Positions 35,967 to 43,891 of a stretch of 64,000 nucleotides of DNA are shown piece by piece. Numbering within the stretch: the stretch's first letter is position 1; each line of letters begins with the position of its first letter. Source of the stretch: Methanospirillum lacunae (GTDB lineage Archaea; Halobacteriota; Methanomicrobia; Methanomicrobiales; Methanospirillaceae); contig NZ_QGMY01000002.1 in NCBI RefSeq assembly GCF_003173355.1, positions 186,001 through 250,000 of the forward strand, read 5' to 3'. A model generated the notes under the pieces. The model ran no database searches. It was not told the origin of the DNA and saw nothing but the letters and a program-made list of their open reading frames with translations. Both the position numbers and the translations under genes were made by a program.

Positions 35967-36869
35967 ATGAGAGTTCTCCTCGCAGAATATGCAAGTTATC
36001 ATGATCCTGCCCTGGCACCAGAAGGTGAAGCGATGTTACGCACTCTACGTGACAGTTTTGTCCGGTCAGGATACGAGGTTGAAATGCCAACGCCAGGTGC
36101 CGATTTTGCGGATGAGCTTCGCCGACTGGCACCCTCATGCGAGGAAGCACTGGTTATTGCACCTGATCATCTGCTTGCACGGTATACGAAGATCGTTGAG
36201 GATCTGTCACGAAATATCGGGTGTAACTCTCTCGCGATTGCGGTCTGTGCAAATAAACGCCGGACAGCAGATACCCTCAAGGCCCATGGTATTGATGTCC
36301 CTGCAGAGGTCACAACAGGGAAACGGGTGATCAAGGAGATCTCCGGCTCCGGTGCGGTTCATATGAGACTTCGCGATGAGGAGCCCGGGACCGGAGAGTT
36401 TGGCCAGGAGTTCATCAAAGGCGAACATTTCTCTGTGAGTATGGTTGGCAGCAGGGTTGTTGGTGAGGTCTGTCTGTACTATACCGGTGAAGGGCCGATG
36501 ATACTCTCACTAAACAGGCAGAATATTAGCATCGATCCAGACGGCAATTTTCACTATGACGGAGGAGAAACCCCGGTCGATCATCCACGGGCTCAGGAGA
36601 TCATCAGCACTGCGAGAAAGGCAGCAACTGTCCTTGGATGTCAGGGATATATCGGGGTAGATCTTGTAGTTTCTGCTGACCGGATTGTTGTTGTTGACGT
36701 AAACCCACGCCCGACTGATAGTATTGTGGGTATCGCTGCAATCATGGAAGAAGAGATTGCCGATATCATTGTGAAAGCATCGTATGGAAGATCTCCTGAT
36801 AAGGTGACACTTAAAGGAAAGGCAACATTTGGAAAGGATGGTGCGGTGACTGTCAGTGATCGGAATTGA
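35967..36869 (+). CDS. mfnD: ATP-grasp ligase, tyramine-L-glutamate ligase type
   Basis: The ATP-grasp protein of 300 residues has a short Rossmann-like head (MRVLLAEYASYHDPALAPEGEAML) and the ATP-grasp core with VCANKRRTADTLKAHGIDVPAE, GQEFIKGEHFSVSMVG and the metal-binding end VVVDVNPRPTDSIVG. Family MfnD joins glutamate to tyramine in methanofuran synthesis. The next gene, overlapping by 14 bp, is the MfnF-type enzyme of the same pathway, which strengthens the assignment. Confidence 0.85.
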   Translation: MRVLLAEYASYHDPALAPEGEAMLRTLRDSFVRSGYEVEMPTPGADFADELRRLAPSCEEALVIAPDHLLARYTKIVEDLSRNIGCNSLAIAVCANKRRTADTLKAHGIDVPAEVTTGKRVIKEISGSGAVHMRLRDEEPGTGEFGQEFIKGEHFSVSMVGSRVVGEVCLYYTGEGPMILSLNRQNISIDPDGNFHYDGGETPVDHPRAQEIISTARKAATVLGCQGYIGVDLVVSADRIVVVDVNPRPTDSIVGIAAIMEEEIADIIVKASYGRSPDKVTLKGKATFGKDGAVTVSDRN

Positions 36870-37794
36870 TGTTGGCGGGGCGAACCTGAAAGTCGTCGAT
36901 AATGACGGTGTTCATATTCATTACTGTCCTCTCTGGCAGGAAGCACCAATTAAGGAATTACTTTCCCCATATGCCGGGTCAGAGAATGCAGCCGTAGTGA
37001 TGAGTGGGGAGCTTGCAGACTGTTTTTCATCAAAGCAGGAAGGGATCGGGTTCATCGTTTCAGAAGTGCAGACCGTCTTCCCTGATGCTATCTTTTATGG
37101 TATGGATGGACGATTTCACACATCAGCAGTTCCGGAGCTTGCAGCTGCCAACTGGCTGGCCATGGCTGATATGCTCAAAAGCCGGTATCCTGATGCAGTG
37201 CTCGTTGATATGGGGAGCACAACAACTGACATCATCCCGCTCAATGCATTTGATTCAATGATTGGGCAGACCGATCTGACCCGTCTTCAGCAGGGATACC
37301 TGGTGTACTGTGGTCTGCTCAGGACCAATGTTGCCACATTGATTCATAATGCAGAAGTCAGCGGGATCAATACTCCTGTCAGTACTGAATATTTTGCATC
37401 AACCGGGGATGTGTATATTGCACTGAACCGGATTGAGGAAACTCTCTTTTCTGCTGATACTGCCGACCGGAAAGGAACTGACCGAACTTCCTGTTTAAGA
37501 CGGCTTGCTCGTGTGGTCTGTGCTGATCTGGAAGAGATCGGAGAGAGCGGAGCACTTGATGTAGCCCGGTCTGTCTATAATGTCCAGATGAATCTGATTG
37601 GCAGTGCTGTTCAGAAGGTTGTCCAGTCCCACAATGCAGAAAAGATTATCACAGTAGGGATTGGTTCAGGGCTTGTTGCTGAATGGACTGGAGGAAGAGA
37701 TCTATCAGCGGACCTTGGTGAATATACAGATGCTATGCCAGCGTATGCAGTTAAGGAAAAAGCAACATCTTTGAGTGAAGCAGATTTGTTGTGA
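36856..37794 (+). CDS. mfnF: MfnF-type methanofuran biosynthesis protein (hydantoinase/actin-like fold)
   Basis: The product is an actin-like ATPase-fold protein of the H4MPT-linked C1 pathway family (TIGR03123). Visible motifs are IGIDVGGANLKVVDNDG, VLVDMGSTTTDIIPL and ITVGIGSGLVAEWTGG. MfnF couples the furan moiety to gamma-glutamyl-tyramine in methanofuran biosynthesis. The GTG at 36856 lies inside the end of mfnD, so translation is coupled. Methanofuran is the first C1 carrier of CO2-reducing methanogenesis. Confidence 0.85.
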   Translation: MIGIDVGGANLKVVDNDGVHIHYCPLWQEAPIKELLSPYAGSENAAVVMSGELADCFSSKQEGIGFIVSEVQTVFPDAIFYGMDGRFHTSAVPELAAANWLAMADMLKSRYPDAVLVDMGSTTTDIIPLNAFDSMIGQTDLTRLQQGYLVYCGLLRTNVATLIHNAEVSGINTPVSTEYFASTGDVYIALNRIEETLFSADTADRKGTDRTSCLRRLARVVCADLEEIGESGALDVARSVYNVQMNLIGSAVQKVVQSHNAEKIITVGIGSGLVAEWTGGRDLSADLGEYTDAMPAYAVKEKATSLSEADLL

Positions 37795-37812
37795 TGAATG
37801 AGATGAGATGAA

Positions 37813-38730
37813 ATGGTCAAGGTTGAGAGTTTGTTTGGTTTTTGCTTAAAAGTATGGCGTCAGGATCTAATCCTGTCAGTTGTCTTGATTACCATCTTCA
37901 TGTTGTTTCTTTTGCCGTGTGCTGATGCAGCACCGGCTGATGTCACCCCGGTTCATACCTATCAGACTCGTGCTCCTGTTGATTATGATCAGGAGGTTGA
38001 GACAGGAATCAAGGATTATAATACATGGGTTACTGCCGGAGAAGAACAACTCAGAGCATCCAAGTACCAGGAGGCTCTTGAGTCTTTCAACAAAGCACTT
38101 GTCGCCTGTAATCAGGGTCGGATCTTTGGATCTGATAAGGCCCGGGTTCTCACCGGAAAAGGTGCAGCATTTCTTGGTCTTGGGAGATCAAAAGAGGCTT
38201 TGACTGCATATTCTGAAGCTCATGATCTGGATCCCCTGAGTACTGCTGCTATCATGGGGCAGGGTAATGCCAACACCGGACTTGGTCAGTATGATGATGC
38301 TCTTTCAGCTTACAATTCAATTCTCTCACAGGATCAAACCAATCTCTCGATCCTCATTCAAAAAGGGAATGCTCTCAGCCTCCAGGGGCGTGCACAGGCA
38401 GCCATCAATGTGTACAAGAGTGTTATTAAGATTGATCCAGCAAATGCAGATGCCTGGGCTGGTGAAGGAAAGATGCTTGCTTCCTTAAACCGTCACAAGG
38501 AGGCTGTTGAGGCGTACAATTTGTCTGTAACATATGATCCACATAATGCAGATACATGGACCAATTATGGAAAGAGTCTCTGGATTCTTGGTCAATATCA
38601 GCAGTCACTTGATGCGTACAACAAGGCACTGGCAATTCTTCCCAATGATCCGTCAGCACAAGAAGGAAAAACAACCGTAACCGGGCTCATGTCCCGGTAC
38701 CAGAAGGCAATGTCACAGGCATCAAAATGA
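37813..38730 (+). CDS. Membrane-anchored TPR protein
   Basis: An uncleaved-looking N-terminal membrane segment or long signal peptide (LILSVVLITIFMLFLLPCADAA) precedes about six TPR units (for example QAAINVYKSVIKIDPANADAWAGEGKMLASL). The bulk is therefore probably outside the cell. The stop overlaps the HD-domain gene by 4 bp. No catalytic motif is seen. Confidence 0.87.
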   Translation: MVKVESLFGFCLKVWRQDLILSVVLITIFMLFLLPCADAAPADVTPVHTYQTRAPVDYDQEVETGIKDYNTWVTAGEEQLRASKYQEALESFNKALVACNQGRIFGSDKARVLTGKGAAFLGLGRSKEALTAYSEAHDLDPLSTAAIMGQGNANTGLGQYDDALSAYNSILSQDQTNLSILIQKGNALSLQGRAQAAINVYKSVIKIDPANADAWAGEGKMLASLNRHKEAVEAYNLSVTYDPHNADTWTNYGKSLWILGQYQQSLDAYNKALAILPNDPSAQEGKTTVTGLMSRYQKAMSQASK

Positions 38731-39359
38731 AAACTCCAGATTGTCCTGAAGTGGCTGGAGATTTTATACGGGATGCAGGGGTAGAGGAAGTCCGGTCTTT
38801 TGTTTTGGATCGTCTTCATGCCCACGGAGCACATGGGCTTGACCACACAATGCGGGTCACTGCTCTTTGTGATCGTATTGGGAGAAAAGAGTCGGCAGAT
38901 ATGAAAATTCTCATCTCTGCAGCCCTTCTTCACGATATTGCCCGTCCTCTGGAAGAATCAGATGGCATTCCTCATGAGGAAGAAGGTGCGAGGATAGCAG
39001 AAAAATTTCTTCCATCTCTTCATTATTCACATGTTCAGATTCAGGGAGTAGTTCATGCAATCCTGACCCACCGGTACAGATCATCAAGACTGCCGGAGAC
39101 TCTGGAAGCTAAGATTCTGTCTGATGCAGATAAACTCGATGCTATGGGAGCAGTGGGGATAGCCCGGGCGTTTATGACAGCCGGTGAGAGAGGCGGAGAG
39201 ATGCAGGATGCCATGGATCATATCGATGATAAATTGATTAAGCTCAAGGATTTGATGTATACAAAAACCGGGAGAGAGATTGCTAGTGAGCGGCACCGGG
39301 TTCTTGAGAAATTTCGTGAGATCTATAATACAGAAACCCGGCCTATGTTACAACATTGA
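38727..39359 (+). CDS. HD-domain phosphohydrolase
   Basis: The 210-residue HD-superfamily protein has the metal-binding residues in HGLDHTMRVTALC, the HD pair in ALLHDIARP, and a later ILSDADKLDAMGAVG. HD proteins cleave phosphate esters of nucleotides or other small molecules; the substrate is not evident. It is translationally coupled to the TPR protein before it. It is the last ordinary gene before the accessory region. Confidence 0.9.
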   Translation: MKTPDCPEVAGDFIRDAGVEEVRSFVLDRLHAHGAHGLDHTMRVTALCDRIGRKESADMKILISAALLHDIARPLEESDGIPHEEEGARIAEKFLPSLHYSHVQIQGVVHAILTHRYRSSRLPETLEAKILSDADKLDAMGAVGIARAFMTAGERGGEMQDAMDHIDDKLIKLKDLMYTKTGREIASERHRVLEKFREIYNTETRPMLQH

Positions 39360-39490
39360 AACTGGTGTGTTAAGGTAATACTAAAGCGCTAAAGAGATGT
39401 GACTCAATTTGTGAAAGAGGAGTAATTGTTATCCCTACCTCGAAAGAGTTTGAATCAATTATTATCGATTTTCTTAATTAACTATCGCCC

Positions 39491-39530
39491 GATCACTTTC
39501 GCCCTGTTTACTAAACCTTTAGATAGAGAG
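39491..39530 (+). promoter_or_regulatory. Promoter element copy A upstream of RecA-like gene
   Basis: GATCACTTTCGC followed by TGTTTAC stands immediately before a TATA-like CCTTTAGATAG. The ATG at 39551 is about 60 bp from the motif start, so the mRNA is nearly leaderless. The same element recurs at 40211 before a related gene with only two mismatches over the first 21 bp. GTTTA-C-TAAAC (39506-39516) is itself an inverted repeat. Confidence 0.6.
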
Positions 39531-39550
39531 TGCCATGATCAAGGTACGCC

Positions 39551-40054
39551 ATGCCTCCAGTTTTACACCCGGTCATATCGGGATCATCAGGCTCCTTCTC
39601 GATAATTGTTTCACCATCCGGGATCTTATTGGAAGCGCTCAGTGCCGTACTCAGTTCGTATCTAACTCGGTCCCTCTACATATGCGGGAATTACCCGGTT
39701 TACCTCACAAAAAACATTGTAGATCATAACAAGATCAGGGTCAGGCGTGCTCTCACTGCATATCAGATTATCACCATTCTTGAGGAGGCCAACGAATCCC
39801 TGATTCTTTTTGAGCATGATCGAACCTGGTATCAGGATGCTCCCGAACTTATCCCGATTATTGGAGAGGTCTGTAAAAGAAAGGCAAATGAGCCACAGTT
39901 GATCATTCTGTTTTCTGATCGGTTAGATCAATGGCTCTCCCAGATTGATCCATATAGTAGCCGGGTTGTTTATTATTTGGATACCCTGGCAAAACCGAAG
40001 AAGAAACAGTCACAAGGAGTAGCTCACCAGAATACTCTCGAAGGACTCTGGTGA
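39551..40054 (+). CDS. RecA/KaiC-like degenerate paralogue A
   Basis: The 167-residue protein has no firm family match. Its core (ESLILFEHDRTWYQDAPELIPIIGEVCKRKA, then LIILFSDRLDQWL) follows the strand-loop-strand order of a Walker B region in RecA/KaiC-like folds. It ends with THE kind of NTLEGLW tail seen in RadA-related proteins. No Walker A is clear. The neighbour at 40268 shows the same arrangement (SAILFIEYHLSWF..EEEMNQFSEVCKIRA, VVVVTAIMDRNLLGLEG), so the two are probable paralogues that act together, possibly as a heterodimer. The start gives a leaderless transcript from promoter copy A. Confidence 0.62.
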   Translation: MPPVLHPVISGSSGSFSIIVSPSGILLEALSAVLSSYLTRSLYICGNYPVYLTKNIVDHNKIRVRRALTAYQIITILEEANESLILFEHDRTWYQDAPELIPIIGEVCKRKANEPQLIILFSDRLDQWLSQIDPYSSRVVYYLDTLAKPKKKQSQGVAHQNTLEGLW

Positions 40055-40210
40055 TCAGAATTGATTCTTCATCTCCGGTCAGGGTTGAAGGGATAGCTCG
40101 TGGATCCATCATTCGATCCAATGAGATCGATATCAATTACTACCGGCAGTTATCGGTCAGGTGTGGAAAGAAATGGAATTTGTGTATCAGGTCTGCGAGA
40201 TATAATGTGA

Positions 40211-40250
40211 GATCACTTTCGCGGTGTTTACCTTACCTTTACATACTCCT
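40211..40250 (+). promoter_or_regulatory. Promoter element copy B upstream of second RecA-like gene
   Basis: GATCACTTTCGC then TGTTTAC precede CCTTTACATAC, with the ATG at 40268 about 57 bp from the motif start. Motif, TATA and start codon are spaced almost as in copy A at 39491. Conservation of the upstream element beyond the TATA box argues for a shared activator or repressor site. Confidence 0.6.
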
Positions 40251-40267
40251 GATGGGATCATCTAGCG

Positions 40268-40828
40268 ATGAGGGATCATACCAATCCGCTCAAGAATATT
40301 CCTCCAGAGGCTTTTTCAATATTTCAGGCATCCCATAAGGATTTTCTTACATGCCTGGCTGATATTCCAAGACGATACCCAACCGGTCGAATCACGTACA
40401 TTAATAATCACGATTATGTTCCTTTACTTCAGTTTAAAGAAGAGGAACAGGATAGACTCGATCACCTGAAAATTGACAAACTCTCAGATTTACTTGAATA
40501 TATTTCAACTGATACTTCAGCGATTCTTTTTATCGAGTATCATCTCTCCTGGTTTAAACCTGACAAGGAGGAGGAGATGAATCAATTCAGTGAGGTCTGT
40601 AAGATCCGGGCACGAAAGGGAGGCCCTGTTGTGGTGGTTACTGCAATAATGGACAGGAATCTGTTAGGCCTTGAAGGGAAAGCAGATCATTTTTTTCAGG
40701 TCCGGACGTGGGAGTTGAAAAAAGTTCGGGCGATCAAGGAGCAGACGTATCTTGACTCAATACCGGCTAGTCCGGTGGGGGTTATGGAGAAGGGGAGAAT
40801 ATACGGGCAGACGAAATTAGAATTGTGA
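40268..40828 (+). CDS. RecA/KaiC-like degenerate paralogue B
   Basis: The 186-residue soluble protein has a Rossmann-like N-terminus (CLADIPRRYPTGRITYINNHDYVPLLQF) and a central Walker-B-like segment (TSAILFIEYHLSWFKPDKEEEMNQFSEVCKIRARKGGPVVVVTAIMD). Its C-terminal end YGQTKLEL is typical of RadA/KaiC relatives. The N-terminal Walker A is absent. Layout and spacing parallel the gene at 39551, so the two look like a duplicated, divergent pair. A role in DNA handling or signalling can only be guessed. Confidence 0.65.
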   Translation: MRDHTNPLKNIPPEAFSIFQASHKDFLTCLADIPRRYPTGRITYINNHDYVPLLQFKEEEQDRLDHLKIDKLSDLLEYISTDTSAILFIEYHLSWFKPDKEEEMNQFSEVCKIRARKGGPVVVVTAIMDRNLLGLEGKADHFFQVRTWELKKVRAIKEQTYLDSIPASPVGVMEKGRIYGQTKLEL

Positions 40829-41088
40829 AGAGAGAGAATATACCAAATTTCATCCCTGTGTTCTTTTCGAGATATTCCACGAACCAGCTAGGTGGTTGGG
40901 AATGGTTCCTGGCTTCGGTCCCAAGGTGTGTGTCGAACCATAGGCGTCCCCGTGTGATAGGTATTCCAACATTCCCCTTGGGCTTGGCGTGGGGTGAAGG
41001 ATTGGGTGAGAGAGGTAAGGACGCAGGGGCGAGATCTTACTTCTTTTTTATATTATCCTATTATAAAAAATTAAGTTGATAATTATTA
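40829..41088. other. Non-coding gap with GC-rich block and hairpin
   Basis: No credible gene is seen. A GC-rich block (about 40890-41035) contrasts with the AT-rich sequence after it, and TTGGGA (40896-40901) can pair with TCCCAA (40919-40924). The last 40 bp (TATTATCC and TTATAAAAAA) are AT-rich and probably form the promoter of the ADP-ribosyltransferase gene. Confidence 0.4.
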
Positions 41089-41733
41089 GTGAATGTTGTT
41101 GATCATGAGACTGTAGAATTTACGCAAAAAAAACAGATTCTACAAAACGATCTCTCAGGATTAGCATACATATCCCGTACTGATTTATCAAGTAAACAAA
41201 AGGATTCTATTACTCAATACAAGTCAAATTCAACAGACTACAACGTGTTTCTTCGCAACGATGACTCAATTTTTCAAGTAAATAGAACGGTTTATGATAT
41301 TATCGCCAATATCGATAGGGCCTTCGAACTCGAACTGTCAAAGATACCATTTGAATTAGAACTTTTCAGGGGAATACCTTACAGTGTAGCAGAAAATATC
41401 GTTTCTAATTATGCATACCTTGAATCAGGGTTTATTTCAACAACTTTTGATTTAATGGAGGCATATAATTACTCTAAGTTTTTTCAAAATTCCCAACATC
41501 ATGAATCATCTCCGGATGGATTTATTCCCATTTTACTCATTCTTTGTGAACCCGGAGATAAGGGGATATATTTAGGAAATTGGGAATTTGAAATATTACT
41601 TAATCGAGGACAAATATGGACTGTTTTATCAGATAAAAAATATTCATTAATTAGAATTATTCCAGAAGATGGAAATATAAATCAAATTGTTGAATTAAAG
41701 AGCGTTAGGTTTATTGCCATAAAACGAAAATAA
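41089..41733 (+). CDS. ADP-ribosyltransferase exoenzyme-like protein (R-S-E class)
   Basis: The 214-residue protein follows the ADPrib_exo_Tox pattern. A helical N-terminus (DLSSKQKDSITQYKSNSTDYNVFLRNDD) precedes the NAD-binding Arg94 in LFRGIPY. The S-T-S-type strand is FISTTF (S117-T118-T119), and the ExE catalytic loop is GNWEFEILL (Glu166, Glu168) followed by GQIWTVLSD. These three elements have normal spacing, so an active NAD-dependent mono-ADP-ribosyltransferase is predicted; ExE suggests an Arg-type acceptor. There is no signal peptide. The GTG start follows an AT-rich promoter without leader. Base composition is clearly more AT-rich than the core genes, which suggests transfer. A 59-codon gene follows after 10 bp. 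Confidence 0.85.
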   Translation: MNVVDHETVEFTQKKQILQNDLSGLAYISRTDLSSKQKDSITQYKSNSTDYNVFLRNDDSIFQVNRTVYDIIANIDRAFELELSKIPFELELFRGIPYSVAENIVSNYAYLESGFISTTFDLMEAYNYSKFFQNSQHHESSPDGFIPILLILCEPGDKGIYLGNWEFEILLNRGQIWTVLSDKKYSLIRIIPEDGNINQIVELKSVRFIAIKRK

Positions 41734-41743
41734 CTATCATATT

Positions 41744-41923
41744 ATGAAAACTTCAATTAATGAACGATTAATGGTCAATATCGATAACCTAAAATTTCTA
41801 TCTAGTATACCCCCACCAACTATAAGAGAAATTGATATTGCAAATGAACGAATAAACAAAATATTTATTCCTTCTACTCATACTAAACCAATAAATTCTG
41901 AAAGATATGGGAAATCTTTTTGA
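41744..41923 (+). CDS. Small protein directly downstream of ADP-ribosyltransferase
   Basis: This open frame of 59 residues starts 10 bp after the ADP-ribosyltransferase stop and begins MKTSINERLMVNIDNLKFLS. It has the same AT-rich composition. The middle carries a PPP motif (SSIPPPTIREIDIANERINK), with a basic C-terminus. It is not recognised. Position suggests an antitoxin, immunity or accessory protein for the transferase, but the sequence itself shows no function. No Shine-Dalgarno sequence is obvious; coupling through the upstream frame is possible. Confidence 0.5.
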   Translation: MKTSINERLMVNIDNLKFLSSIPPPTIREIDIANERINKIFIPSTHTKPINSERYGKSF

Positions 41924-42094
41924 ATAGTTAATAATCTAATTCTATTTTTGATTCATAAATATCATACAATATTGTTGCGGTTAATAATTCAAAAAAATTC
42001 AAACACCATAATTTATATTTTGATGTAATCTGTGATAGTTTTTTTATAAAGTTCAATCGAAAATTACAATATAATTATTATATCAGATGAGAAT

Positions 42095-42718
42095 ATGGAA
42101 TTTGAAAACATAAATTTTATTGGCTCAATTTTTTTATTCATAGCAGTCTTTGCCCAAGGCACCCAATCTTCACTAGGACATTCCAATTATTTCATTTTAG
42201 CAATTGTTTGCCTTTTATTACTCTCACTTTATAATGGATATTATTTTAGAGGAACAAGATCATATCAAATGGCGTTAATATCACTGTGTTTTTTTTTAAT
42301 ATCAGTAAGTTTAATCATTATTTTACAAAATATAGGTGCAATAATTTTCATAATCTGGATGATTTTTACCGTATGGTTGGGATATGAAGCCAATCGTACT
42401 CCAATTAACACATCAAATAAATATTACATAAAAGGTATGGAGAGTTATAAATCTAAAGAATATGAGGTCGCAATTTATCGATTCAACCTAGCATTAAAAC
42501 ATTGTCCTAATAATCATGATGCATATTATGGAAAAGGAATTTCTTTATTTAAATTGAATAAAATAAATGAAGCGATAGAAGCATTTGATGCAATCATTAA
42601 ATTTAATCCGAACTATTCAAAAGCTTATTTAGGAAAAGCTGCCGCTTTGAAGAAAAACAATAAATTAGAAGAGGCAAAAATTGAATATAAAAAATATAAA
42701 TCTACTTCTAAAAAATAA
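42095..42718 (+). CDS. Membrane protein with C-terminal TPR repeats
   Basis: The 207-residue protein has four predicted membrane helices in the first 110 residues (for example YFILAIVCLLLLSLYNG and MALISLCFFLISVSLIIILQ). Two to three TPR units follow (YEVAIYRFNLALKHCPNNHDAYYGKGISLFKLNKINEAIEAF). The TPR part likely faces the cytoplasm. It is strongly AT-rich like the transferase gene before it, from which it is separated by 171 bp of AT-rich sequence. Role unknown. Confidence 0.8.
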   Translation: MEFENINFIGSIFLFIAVFAQGTQSSLGHSNYFILAIVCLLLLSLYNGYYFRGTRSYQMALISLCFFLISVSLIIILQNIGAIIFIIWMIFTVWLGYEANRTPINTSNKYYIKGMESYKSKEYEVAIYRFNLALKHCPNNHDAYYGKGISLFKLNKINEAIEAFDAIIKFNPNYSKAYLGKAAALKKNNKLEEAKIEYKKYKSTSKK

Positions 42719-43096
42719 TCAGTTAGACTAAATTGGATTAATAACATTAACAATATTTTTTCAATATAGAATCTTGTAAATATCGAGTATAAATAAAAAA
42801 ATACGTAATAAATTTAAAAAAGGGGGGAAAAGAGAGATGTTTGAGGTGATTTGGGATTATCTCTCAGGCGTGAGTGTCAACCACAGTTTGCAGAACATCA
42901 GAGATCTATACATGGCGTTCTGAGTTTCACAAGGAATTGCCGAGACTCAATTCCTCAGTCATAAAAGAAATAGGTTCGGCCCTATTTCTTTCCAATCTCC
43001 CCAGAAAGGCCAGATTACTCCGGCACATAGATATTCACACTGATCGTTTTTAACAGCAATGAATCAGAACCGGATCCATTTCAGGAGCCCGGATAA
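42719..43096. other. Gene-poor gap with paired hairpins and a 28-codon frame
   Basis: No normal gene is seen. A 28-codon frame at 42838-42924 (MFEVIWDYLSGVSVNHSLQN) has a good ribosome-binding site (GGGGGGAAAAGAGAG) and resembles the start of the protein encoded at 43097-43309 on the other strand. Two strong hairpins follow: AGGAATTG/CAATTCCT (42933-42940, 42949-42956) and an 11-bp stem (42964-42974 with 42981-42991). They lie between convergent genes and probably terminate both. Confidence 0.5.
42933..42991. terminator. Two consecutive stem-loops, bidirectional terminator candidate
   Basis: The first stem has 8 bp and an 8-nt loop. The second has 11 exact pairs with a TTCGGC loop and is flanked by A- and T-rich edges. 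They sit in the gap between the rightward TPR gene and the leftward secreted-protein operon, where terminators for both directions are expected. Confidence 0.5.
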
Positions 43097-43309
43097 TTAG
43101 CTGACATGATCCATTGATGAGGCTGCAAGTGACAGAGGATCGATTGATACAGATCCGTCTTCTGCTTCCTCAATACTGGTGATCACAAGCTCCGCAAACT
43201 CAACGGATTCATACGCGAGTTTCACATACTGGCGATAAAGAAGAATCGCCGCAATAGTGTTTATCACGCTCAGAGATCCAAGAAACCCGGTCAATATTTC
43301 CCAAATCAT
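43097..43309 (-). CDS. Small single-span membrane protein
   Basis: The 70-residue product opens with one membrane helix (WEILTGFLGSLSVINTIAAILLY) and then a short acidic tail (ITSIEEAEDGSVSIDPL). Its ATG overlaps the stop of the upstream secreted-protein gene by 4 bp and follows GGAGGGAG, so it is part of that operon. Function unknown. It may be a small membrane partner or holin-like peptide; nothing in the sequence decides this. Confidence 0.7.
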   Translation of the reverse strand: MIWEILTGFLGSLSVINTIAAILLYRQYVKLAYESVEFAELVITSIEEAEDGSVSIDPLSLAASSMDHVS

Positions 43310-43860
43310 AATCTCCCTCCATACCTCACAAAGTCCCTCACGCTCATATTTCCAGATACGAACCCTCTGGTTCTCAGTGTGTCATTCCCTTCAGACTGTG
43401 ATCCGAACCCAAGCATACCGGAACCGTTCACAACGGTTCCCCCGGTCAGTCCGGATCCAACAACCCGCGAGATCTCATAACTTCCATTCTGAAGCATCCC
43501 CGTAGTATACAGATCAGATACCTGGGCGGCCTGCACCCGGGATTCAGTCAGAAATGTACATGCGACTTCATCCAACACTGTTGGACGAGTCCGGGAATTC
43601 GCATAATCTGATGCTATGATCGGACCGTTTCCCCTGACTATCAGGTCAGTCTGAAATTCCTCATCTCCGGTAATGGACCTGGATAATTGAGATTGATCCA
43701 CTGCCATTACACGGGAAGAGAACGATCCATTATCGTTATTCCCGGAGCTCGCGATCATCATTGTTCCATCAGTTGAAATGGACGTACTGACATAATCAGC
43801 ACCAACGAAAGCCGCGAGGACCAGGAATATGCCACCGGATAAAATAAATTTCCAATTCAT
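43306..43860 (-). CDS. Secreted or membrane-tethered protein of unknown function
   Basis: The 184-residue protein begins with an N-terminal membrane segment (WKFILSGGIFLVLAAFVGADYV). A Ser/Thr/Gly-rich, probably beta-rich body follows, with repeated N-G-S type glycosylation sequons (NNDNGS, QNGSYE, VNGSG, GNMS). It is not recognised. It sits between the 167-residue protein gene (31 bp upstream) and a small membrane protein (4-bp overlap), so the three form an operon for surface-associated components. Confidence 0.72.
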   Translation of the reverse strand: MNWKFILSGGIFLVLAAFVGADYVSTSISTDGTMMIASSGNNDNGSFSSRVMAVDQSQLSRSITGDEEFQTDLIVRGNGPIIASDYANSRTRPTVLDEVACTFLTESRVQAAQVSDLYTTGMLQNGSYEISRVVGSGLTGGTVVNGSGMLGFGSQSEGNDTLRTRGFVSGNMSVRDFVRYGGRL

Positions 43861-43891
43861 ATTCCGCCTCGGTTGGAAAAGAAAAGGAAAT

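Noticed and set aside
40825-41079. 84-codon frame after the second RecA-like gene
   Set aside because: Composition is not protein-like, it lacks a ribosome-binding site and spans the GC-rich block and the next promoter.
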